Assembly (NCBI GenBank): GCA_900552315.1
Contig: URZM01000033.1
Location: 1 to 16,355 of the forward strand
Direction of reading: 5' to 3'
DNA from: an uncultured Bacteroidales bacterium
Lineage (GTDB): Bacteria > Bacteroidota > Bacteroidia > Bacteroidales > Muribaculaceae
DNA: 16,355 bases
The notes beneath the pieces were generated by a model. That model saw nothing but the letters and a program-made list of their open reading frames with translations, was not told where the DNA came from and made no database searches. Below, in pieces: positions 7,951 to 14,931 of the stretch; within the stretch, counting starts at the first letter, position 1; the number at the start of each line of letters is the position of its first letter. Both the position numbers and the translations under genes were made by a program.

Positions 7951-10900
7951 CGTCATCGGCGGGAGCTACGGGCGACACGCCCTCTTTCAGCACTATGCCC
8001 AGGCTGCGGCGTCCGTTGATGGCTATTGGCAGCGGCTCGGCGAACTCCACCACACGCAGCCGCTCGCTCTCGTAGAGAGCCGGGCGCGAGTCCAGGTAAG
8101 CCTCGTCGAACAGGTCCAGCGGATGTGCGAGATTCACTGTGAAATATCCCACCCCGAAGCTCGTAAGGTTCTGGAAGAAATGCGTACCCTGGCTCGGCTC
8201 TATGCTGTAACCCGGCAGGGCGGTCTCCACTATCAGGCGCGCGCCGGCTATCTGCGGCCATTTCACAGGGATGCCCAGTGCGGGGTCGGAGGAGCCCCAA
8301 CGGCCGGGGCCTATAAGGATATATCCCCGGTCCTCGGCCACGAACCGGCGGTTCAGCTCCTCCACCTCCTTGGCCAGTTCCGGATTGTGCGATGAGTCGA
8401 AACTATCACCACGCACGTACACCACATGGCGCACACCCTCCATGAGGCCGTGGCCCAAGGCCGTGTCGGAGCGCAAGAGCAGCTGCGAGTCCGGATGGTT
8501 CATTATGGAGTCGTCCAGCATCTCCTTCTTGTCCACTATGGGGCGTATCTGCAGCCAGTAGAGGGTGCCCTTGCGCTCGGAGGATGCGGTGGCCTTCGGG
8601 TCTATCAGGCCGGCGAACTCTATCTCCACCGGGCGGCCCATCTCGTACTGCCCCTCCCCCAGCATGAAACGCAGGCACTCGGCCAGGGGGAACACGTCAT
8701 GCTTCAGTATGTTGGCGAATGTCACCACCTTGCGTCCGCGCCCCTGGTCGGTGTCGCGCATCACGCGGTCTATGCCGTCGTAGGTGCTGACCATGTAACG
8801 CATGGCCCCGGTGCCTACGGCGTCCGCCACGTTCAGGCGGCAGATGTTGAAATCGTCATGTACCGTGAAATCGAGCTGGCCCGGGTCCGCCACAGGCAGT
8901 GCGTAGAACTGCGTCTGGGTGTCGCGCAGGGCCAGGTCCAGGGTGCTGGTCTGCAGCACCGAGCCGGGATGGGCCGGGGAGAAGCGCAGGGCACGGCTCC
9001 CGTCCACTATGTACTTGCCCAGGCCCACGGCCACCTCTGCAACACCCTCCTCGGGCACCTCCGCCCCTATGGGGTAATAGTTTATGGAGCGTCCCACGCC
9101 CGAGAAATTGGGGTAATAATAGTCGCCGTGGCGCTCGCCCACCACCTCCTGGATAATCACGGCCATCTTCTCCTGGTCTATTACGTTGCGCGTGGCGTTC
9201 ATATAAGCCTTGGAGTCCGTGAAGAACACCGAGGCGTAGACACCCTTTATGGCGTCCGTGAGCATCTTGAGCATACGCTCGGGGTCTTCCAGGCGCGGTA
9301 TCATGTAGGTGGAATAGACCCCGGCGAAAGGCTGGTAGTGCGAGTCCTCAAGCAGCGAGGAGGAGCGCACCGCAAGCGGGGAGTCTATCACCTCGAACAG
9401 CGCCACCAGGTCCTCGCGCACCGACTCCGGAAGCCGTGCGCGGAGGAACGCCTGCAGTATCTCCTCGTCCGTGGCCTGCGACAGGGCTATGGGATAGAGG
9501 TCGTTGTTGTCCATGAACTCGTCGAAGATGTCGGTGCAAAGCACCACGGTGCGGGGTATGGTGATCTGCACCCCGTGGAAATTCTCGCACTCGGGGTGTC
9601 GCTTTATTATCGAGTCTATGAAGGCCAGGCCGCGCCCCTTGCCTCCCAGGGAGCCTTGCCCTATCCTCGCGAAATTGGAATAGCGGTCGAACCGGTCTTT
9701 CTTGAAGACGGCCACCACTCCCCTGTTCTTCATGCGGCGGTACTTCACTATCACCTCGAATATGAGGCGGCGCAGGGCCGGAGCCTGGCTCATGTCCGTG
9801 AACCGCAGGGTCTTCAGCGCCGAGGCTATCGGGAACAGGGCGCGGGAGTAGAGCCAGCGGGATATGTCGTTGGTGCTGCTGTGGAAATAGAGCGAGTCGC
9901 CCGGCAGGTTGTAAATGTTCTTCTGGAGGTCCTTGAGGTTGCGTATGCGCATTATCTCGCGGCCTGTGGCCGGCTCGCGCACCACGAAATCGCCGAAGCC
10001 GAAATAGCTCCGCACGGCACGGCGCAGCTCCTGCGGCAGCGTCTTGCTCGTCTTGTCTATGAAGATGCCGCCGAAATCCCCCACCTTGTCGCGGTTCTCC
10101 ACCTCGCTGCTCTCCACTATGATGGGGATGGTGGGGTCGTTGGCCCTCACATAGCGCGAGAACCGCAGGCCGGCCTCCTTGTCCTTCTCCCCCTCGCGGT
10201 TGAAGCTCACGTCCGTTATGATGCCGAGCATGCGGTTGGAGTAGCGGTCATACAGCTCGCGCGCCTCCTCGTAGTCGCGCGCCAGGATCACTTTGGGGCG
10301 CCCCCTCATGCGCAGCATCTGCTCATGCTCGTTCAGAGCCTCGGTACTGAACTCCATGCTCTGCTTAAGCAGGAACTTGAAAATGTGCGGCAGCACAGCC
10401 GAGTAGAAGCGCACCGAGTCCTCCACCACCAGAATGGCCTGCACGCCCACCTCCTCTATGTCCTTGGGCGCGTTCATCTTGTCCTCTATGAGCTTGATGA
10501 TGGCCAGGATAAGGTCCACGTTGCCAAGCCAGGAGAACACGTAGTCCACCGCCCCCAGGTCCTCGTTGCGCAGGCGGCGGCTCACCTCCTTGCTGAAGGG
10601 GGTCAGCACCACGAAGGGTATCTCCGGGTACTCCCCCTTGATGCGGCGCGCCTCCGTGAACGTCTCGCTTATCTCCACGCCCGGCATGGCGATTATCAGG
10701 TCGAAAGCCTGGCGTGCCAGCAGCTCGTGCGCCTCGGCGAAGGTGGCGGCCTTGACGAAACGCGGCGGCGAGGAGAGGTTGAGGGAGACATATTCGAAAT
10801 ACACCTGCTCCTCCACTCGCCCGTCCTCCTCCATCATGAAGGCGTCGTAGGGGGTGGCCACGAGCAGCACGTTGAAGATGCGGCGCTGCATCAGGTCGGC

Positions 10901-10957
10901 GAAGGCGGTGTCCTTCAGGTAAAGTTTGCTGATAGCCAATTCGTTTATATTCTCCAT
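7943..10957 (-). CDS. Two-receiver protein with PEP-synthase/PPDK-type ATP-grasp domain but no phosphohistidine or PEP-binding domain
   Basis: A 1004-residue cytoplasmic protein of the kind often labelled phosphoenolpyruvate synthase in Bacteroidota. Residues 28-160 look like a receiver fold without the acidic pocket. Residues 172-318 are a second receiver with the full set: Glu179/Asp180, Asp249 (IITDVSF), Ser283/284 and Lys302 (FIDKTS). Residues about 425-810 carry the ATP-binding domain of the PEP synthase and pyruvate phosphate dikinase family: SLGGKGRGLAF (436-446), LAVRSSSLLED (528-538), FAGVYST (544-550), VEIEFAG (777-783) and LQIRP (802-806). The usual central GGxxSH phosphohistidine domain and C-terminal PEP/pyruvate barrel are absent. 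In their place is a conserved-looking domain with IGPGRWGSSDP (882-892) and PSQGTHFFQN (921-930). It is therefore probably not a PEP synthase but a response-regulated phosphotransferase or kinase of unknown substrate. It sits first in its unit behind a consensus promoter. Confidence 0.85.
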   Translation of the reverse strand: MENINELAISKLYLKDTAFADLMQRRIFNVLLVATPYDAFMMEEDGRVEEQVYFEYVSLNLSSPPRFVKAATFAEAHELLARQAFDLIIAMPGVEISETFTEARRIKGEYPEIPFVVLTPFSKEVSRRLRNEDLGAVDYVFSWLGNVDLILAIIKLIEDKMNAPKDIEEVGVQAILVVEDSVRFYSAVLPHIFKFLLKQSMEFSTEALNEHEQMLRMRGRPKVILARDYEEARELYDRYSNRMLGIITDVSFNREGEKDKEAGLRFSRYVRANDPTIPIIVESSEVENRDKVGDFGGIFIDKTSKTLPQELRRAVRSYFGFGDFVVREPATGREIMRIRNLKDLQKNIYNLPGDSLYFHSSTNDISRWLYSRALFPIASALKTLRFTDMSQAPALRRLIFEVIVKYRRMKNRGVVAVFKKDRFDRYSNFARIGQGSLGGKGRGLAFIDSIIKRHPECENFHGVQITIPRTVVLCTDIFDEFMDNNDLYPIALSQATDEEILQAFLRARLPESVREDLVALFEVIDSPLAVRSSSLLEDSHYQPFAGVYSTYMIPRLEDPERMLKMLTDAIKGVYASVFFTDSKAYMNATRNVIDQEKMAVIIQEVVGERHGDYYYPNFSGVGRSINYYPIGAEVPEEGVAEVAVGLGKYIVDGSRALRFSPAHPGSVLQTSTLDLALRDTQTQFYALPVADPGQLDFTVHDDFNICRLNVADAVGTGAMRYMVSTYDGIDRVMRDTDQGRGRKVVTFANILKHDVFPLAECLRFMLGEGQYEMGRPVEIEFAGLIDPKATASSERKGTLYWLQIRPIVDKKEMLDDSIMNHPDSQLLLRSDTALGHGLMEGVRHVVYVRGDSFDSSHNPELAKEVEELNRRFVAEDRGYILIGPGRWGSSDPALGIPVKWPQIAGARLIVETALPGYSIEPSQGTHFFQNLTSFGVGYFTVNLAHPLDLFDEAYLDSRPALYESERLRVVEFAEPLPIAINGRRSLGIVLKEGVSPVAPADDDE

Positions 10958-11025
10958 ACGGCAAAAAGACTGGTGTGGGTGACTGCGGCGCGGCAGCGGG
11001 CCGCACGATTGTAATGTTAAGATTG

Positions 11026-11056
11026 CAAATATAATGAAAAAATCCGATGTAGCAAA
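11026..11056 (-). promoter_or_regulatory. Consensus Bacteroidota promoter for the receiver/PEP-synthase-like gene
   Basis: On the minus strand TTTG (11056-11053), a 19-base spacer and TATATTTG (11033-11026) match the Bacteroidota housekeeping promoter TTTG-N19-TAnnTTTG exactly. Transcription should start near 11020, giving a leader of about 63 bases to the ATG at 10957. That leader can form a 6-bp hairpin (11000-11005 with 10984-10989, ten-base loop) and has no Shine-Dalgarno sequence; the start is preceded by TTTTTGCCGT. The -33 box falls inside the U-tract of the preceding terminator. Confidence 0.85.
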
Positions 11057-11100
11057 AAACGACGACCCGGAGAGTCGCCGGCAGGCGATTCCCCGGGTCG
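11054..11100 (-). terminator. Rho-independent terminator of the CHASE2-CHAT-LRR operon
   Basis: A long two-part hairpin: outer 8-bp stem 11093-11100 with 11063-11070, one mismatch, then an inner 8-bp stem (11084-11091 with 11072-11079, one G-T pair) closed by a four-base loop (11080-11083). On the minus strand it is followed by a run of six T residues (11059-11054). It lies 41 bases after the stop of the leucine-rich repeat gene and marks the end of the four-gene operon. Confidence 0.9.
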
Positions 11101-11140
11101 GGAAATATCGGGTCGGTTGCGCTTACATGTGCTTGAAGCC

Positions 11141-12316
11141 TCAGAAATCGGCCTCCTCCACAGTCACGCGCTGCTTAACCTTGTTGACATCGGCCAGGCC
11201 CCACGCCTCGGCGTATGCCTGCGCAGAGCCCTTGGGCACGTACACGGTCAGGCCATCGCAACGCTTTAGCTCGGATGGAACGGCCGGGGGTACCGCCCAG
11301 GGACAGTACATCTTCTCAAGGTGTACGAGGTTGTAGCCTATGGCACCCTCTATATCACTGAAGCCGGTGCCGAAATGCACCTCTTTGAGGTTCCTGCATC
11401 CACGGAAACTGCCTGACACCGAGGTCAGGGAGTTGGGGAACGTAAGGGTGGTAAGATCGCTACATCCGGTGAATGAGTTCCTGATGGTGGTTACACCCTC
11501 TGGCAGAGACAATTCCGTGATTGCCAAATCACTAAAGGACCCCTCGATTGTCGCCAGACTCTTGGGCAGCTTCAGCTCTTTGAGGGCACGGCACCCCACA
11601 AAACTACTCTCCACCTTCTGCAATCCCTCCTGTATCTCCAGGCTCGTCAGCCTGTCGCAGGCTATGAACGACCCCTTCAGGGTCTTGAGGCTACTCGGCA
11701 GCGTGAGGCTCTCCAGCCCGCTCATTATGGTGAACGAACCCTCGATTTTCTTCACATTGGGGCCAAAGGTCAGTTTGCTCAGGCCGCCTCCGTTGATGAA
11801 CGAGTTGGTGACGGTCTTTAAGGCCGTAGGCATCGTGAGTTCCGAAAGGGCGTTGCCGCCCATGAAGCAGTTCTCCATGGTCTTGATGTTGTCGCCGAGC
11901 GTAAGTTCCTCCAAGGACGGGGCAAAGATGAAATCGATGGAGGTCATGGTGGATGGAAGCACCAGTTTCTCGAGTTTCTGGCAGTTGATGCAGTTGGAGA
12001 GTATCTTCGTGGGGCCGTCGTTTATCACCAGGCTCTCCACCTCCGCGCCCATGAAGGCCCCCTGGGCGATGCCGGTCACCTGGTAGGTGTCCAGGTCATG
12101 CTCCACGGTGGAGGGGATGACGATGTCCCCCTCGTAGGCGCTCATGCCCTCCATGACCATAGGGGATTTCTTGGCCACGACGATGACGGCCAGCTTGGAG
12201 GGGTCGGAGAGGTCTTCGGTGTAGACGACACCGCCTACCTCGAATGTGGCCTGCGCGGCGGCCAACAACGGCGCGACGGCGAGCAGGCTCGTGATGATGG
12301 TTTGGTTGATTCTCAT
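11141..12316 (-). CDS. Secreted BspA-like leucine-rich repeat protein
   Basis: The 391-residue product has a signal peptide (residues 1-23, cut after AQA) and no lipobox. A lead-in segment (24-66) is followed from about residue 67 to 340 by about ten leucine-rich repeats of the BspA (LRR_5) type, usually 22 residues, with the pattern LxxLxLPxxLxxIxxSFxxC; good copies are at 203-223, 246-266 and 291-312. A short C-terminal segment (341-391) has the VYVPKGSAQAYAEAWGLADV ending typical of BspA-like proteins, where Tyr, Trp and Gly close the last repeats. No C-terminal sorting domain or membrane anchor is visible, so it is expected in the periplasm or outside the cell. Its ATG overlaps the stop of the CHAT gene (ATGA, 12316-12313). 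BspA-like repeats usually bind proteins; here it may be a partner, inhibitor or substrate of the CHAT peptidase (inference). Confidence 0.9.
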   Translation of the reverse strand: MRINQTIITSLLAVAPLLAAAQATFEVGGVVYTEDLSDPSKLAVIVVAKKSPMVMEGMSAYEGDIVIPSTVEHDLDTYQVTGIAQGAFMGAEVESLVINDGPTKILSNCINCQKLEKLVLPSTMTSIDFIFAPSLEELTLGDNIKTMENCFMGGNALSELTMPTALKTVTNSFINGGGLSKLTFGPNVKKIEGSFTIMSGLESLTLPSSLKTLKGSFIACDRLTSLEIQEGLQKVESSFVGCRALKELKLPKSLATIEGSFSDLAITELSLPEGVTTIRNSFTGCSDLTTLTFPNSLTSVSGSFRGCRNLKEVHFGTGFSDIEGAIGYNLVHLEKMYCPWAVPPAVPSELKRCDGLTVYVPKGSAQAYAEAWGLADVNKVKQRVTVEEADF

Positions 12317-14931
12317 ATTGCGTCAAGTATTATGAATGGCGCCCAGAACTTGTAGTCGGCAAACTTGCCGCCGTCCATGGTGCGTAGTTTCTGTTGTGAG
12401 TCGCGCAGCGCCTCGGCGGCGTTCTTGCCGTCGAGCAGGTTGCGGTAAAAGTCGGCCATCAGGATGGCGGTGGCCTCGTCCGAGACCTTCCACAGGCTCA
12501 TGACCAGCGTCTTGACCCCGGCGCGCTTCAGGCCGCGCTGAAGACCGGCCACGCCTTCGGAGCCTACCTCGCCCAGGCCGGACTCGCAGGCGGACAGCAC
12601 CACGGTGTTCACGCCCGAGAGGTCGAGGCGCGAAATCTCGCGGCCCGTGAGTATGCCGTCGTCGAAGCGCGGGGCGGCGGTCTTGTCCTTGGAGTCGACC
12701 GTGTTGGCCGCGCCCGCCATCATCAGGCCCGAGCGTCCCAGGGACTGCTCCTCGAAGGTGGAGCGGTCGTCGGCCTTGGCCAGCACGCGTCCCAGGCGTG
12801 AGCGGGACTTGCGGGGCACCGTGAAGCCGTGGGTGGCTATGTGAAGCACCGGCACCTGCTTGGCATTCAGCTCCTTGACGGTGGTCTCCGTGGCCTCGGC
12901 CCCTTCCACCTGGCTGGCGGTGCCCCCGGCGGCGGTGAAGATGGAGGCTATGTCGTGTATCTCGTCCAGGGTGGCGGGCAGATAGGCTATGCCGGCGCGC
13001 AGGCCGGGGGTGGCGGCCTCCTCCACCTCGAAGTCTTCGGCGGCTGCGTCGGCGGCCGCGTCCGTCGCGGCTTTCTCTGAGTCGTCAAGGTTGTATTTCA
13101 CGCCGCCGTAGAGCAGCACCCCCTCAGGCTTCGCCACGGGCTGGCGCAGGGCCAGCTCACGGGTGGAGGAGAGGCGGAAGGTGGTGTAGCGGTCGTTGAA
13201 GCTCTCGCCCTCCGTGACGGGGAAATATTCCACAGGCAGCAGGTTCAGGTTCCCGGCCGGGGAGAAATATACGGTCTTGATCCCCTCCAACTCACTCTCG
13301 AGCGGCTTCCACAGCTTGGTGTACGCCTCGGTGGAGGCGCAGTGGTCCGTCATGTCGTTGATGTCGGAGACGGCGCACAGGTCATGCACCTGCGGGAATG
13401 GGGAGTCGGCCTTCAGCACGGACGCTATGTAGCGGTCTCCCCCCTCGGTGGCGGCTATGGAGAACTCCACGGCCATCTCGCCGGGGGCCAGGGCCGAGCG
13501 CACGTCGGTCCAGCGGGGCATCGCTCCGGGGGCGGCCTTGAAGCGGCTGTCGAGGTTCTTTTGCAGGTTGGCCTCGAGCAGGGCTATGCGCTCCAGCAGG
13601 GAGTCGGCCTGTTCCGCAGAGGCCAGGTCCAGCGCCATGCGCGTCTGCTCCAGCTCCCGGTATCGGTCCGCCAGGGCCTTGTTGCCGAGCCTGGCCACAG
13701 CGTCGCGGTAGAGCGAGCCGGCCGAGAGGGACAACTGCTTGTACACCAGGGCAGCGTCGTATGCCAGCCCCTGGAGCAGGCTGTCCGAGGGAGCGAGCAG
13801 CGAGAGGGCCGGGGCGCTCTGCACGAGCAGGTCCACCTTGCCCTTGACCACCCCGTCGGCGCGGTTGAAGGCGAAATCGGAGTAGCGTGCGGCGATATCC
13901 TTCTGCAAGCCGTACAGCACGCGGTCGGCGCTCTTGGCTCCCTTCTGTCCGTCGCCTGTGGCGAACAGCGCCTTTGCCAGGTTGATGTTCACCTGGTTGT
14001 AGTCGCGGTCGGCAAACAGGCTCGAGGGGGAGTTGAGCAACCCCGGACCCTGCACCGAGCGCACGTCTATGAGCGCGGGAGCCGCCTCGAAGGCCGACGG
14101 GCGCACCGAGGCTTTCTCGCCTGCCGCCACAGCGTCGGCATAGCGGCCCGTCTTGTAATAATAATACAGCAGGCGGGCGTTCTGCGCGTGCAGCTCCTTC
14201 GTGTTGTCCCCGTGGGCGGAGAGGGCCGCACGGTTGGCCTCGCCCAGGCGGATGGCCTCGTCCCAGTCTCCCCTGCGGGCGGCAAGGGTCTCGCGGGCCA
14301 GCCCTTCGATTATCCGCTCCGCGCTCCCCTCGTGGAACGAGGCGGCCAGGATGGCCGCTGCCTTGTCTATCTCGGCCGCAGCCCCTTCATAATCCTCGCC
14401 ATAGGCCAGCAGGTCGGCGCGCACTATGGGGAGCCACGCCTTCAGCAGGGGCTTGGAGGCGAGCAGGTCGGCGGGCAGCAGCCCCACGTTGGCGTCGAAG
14501 AACTCCAGTCCGGGCGCGCTCTCGCCGCTCAGGGTGAAGGAGTGCCAGCGGTCGCGCTGCAGCTCGTAGTCCCCCTTGCAGTCCAGGGCTATCATGAAGA
14601 AGGCCCTGACAAGGGTGCCTTTGTTGGAGGGGTCTATCTTGGAGAACAGCTCCCGGCAATAAGCCTCGTAATCCCCCTCCTTGCCCAGGGCAGTGTAGGC
14701 CGCACGCAGGTTGGCCAGGTGCGAGGCCAGGGTCTCGGAGGTGCACAGGGCCGTGTTCACATATTTGTCCAGGAACTCCCGCGAGTATCCGGCGGCGCGC
14801 TTGTAGCGGGCGGCGGAAAGGGCCTCGCTGGAGTAGGACAGGTACCTGGCGGGCGGGATGTCGGCCCGCACCGTCCCCAGGGCGCCGGCGCACAGCAGCG
14901 CGGACGCTATCATCAGGCGCAGGCGCATCAT
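12313..14931 (-). CDS. Secreted helical-repeat CHAT-domain caspase-like peptidase
   Basis: An 872-residue protein with a signal peptide (1-23, cut after VRA). Residues about 30-460 are almost wholly helical and Ala/Leu-rich, with TPR-like pairs such as 172-200 and 212-272. The C-terminal part (about 480-872) is a CHAT domain, a caspase-clan peptidase fold usually found with TPRs. Key elements are YFSPAGNLNLLPVEYFP (555-571), the catalytic His in HIATHG (His701), GILTGREIS (759-767), the catalytic Cys in VLSACESGLG (Cys782), LWKVSDEAT (813-821) and FWAPFIIL (862-869). Both catalytic residues are present, so it should be an active cysteine peptidase. An Ala- and acid-rich stretch (about 615-641) sits inside the domain. 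Starts at the first of two adjacent ATG codons, overlapping the upstream stop by ATGA. Family secure; target and trigger unknown. Confidence 0.92.
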   Translation of the reverse strand: MMRLRLMIASALLCAGALGTVRADIPPARYLSYSSEALSAARYKRAAGYSREFLDKYVNTALCTSETLASHLANLRAAYTALGKEGDYEAYCRELFSKIDPSNKGTLVRAFFMIALDCKGDYELQRDRWHSFTLSGESAPGLEFFDANVGLLPADLLASKPLLKAWLPIVRADLLAYGEDYEGAAAEIDKAAAILAASFHEGSAERIIEGLARETLAARRGDWDEAIRLGEANRAALSAHGDNTKELHAQNARLLYYYYKTGRYADAVAAGEKASVRPSAFEAAPALIDVRSVQGPGLLNSPSSLFADRDYNQVNINLAKALFATGDGQKGAKSADRVLYGLQKDIAARYSDFAFNRADGVVKGKVDLLVQSAPALSLLAPSDSLLQGLAYDAALVYKQLSLSAGSLYRDAVARLGNKALADRYRELEQTRMALDLASAEQADSLLERIALLEANLQKNLDSRFKAAPGAMPRWTDVRSALAPGEMAVEFSIAATEGGDRYIASVLKADSPFPQVHDLCAVSDINDMTDHCASTEAYTKLWKPLESELEGIKTVYFSPAGNLNLLPVEYFPVTEGESFNDRYTTFRLSSTRELALRQPVAKPEGVLLYGGVKYNLDDSEKAATDAAADAAAEDFEVEEAATPGLRAGIAYLPATLDEIHDIASIFTAAGGTASQVEGAEATETTVKELNAKQVPVLHIATHGFTVPRKSRSRLGRVLAKADDRSTFEEQSLGRSGLMMAGAANTVDSKDKTAAPRFDDGILTGREISRLDLSGVNTVVLSACESGLGEVGSEGVAGLQRGLKRAGVKTLVMSLWKVSDEATAILMADFYRNLLDGKNAAEALRDSQQKLRTMDGGKFADYKFWAPFIILDAI

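Noticed and set aside
10984..11005. Leader hairpin as a riboswitch or attenuator of the ATP-grasp gene
   Set aside because: A single 6-bp stem in a 63-base leader; too short for a known riboswitch and without a leader peptide. Mentioned only in the promoter entry.
8426..11014. Very long open frame on the plus strand, opposite the receiver/ATP-grasp gene
   Set aside because: It mirrors the third-base bias of the real minus-strand gene, is full of His, Val, Leu and Gly as expected for an antisense frame, and shows no domain motif. The minus-strand gene has clear motifs and a promoter.
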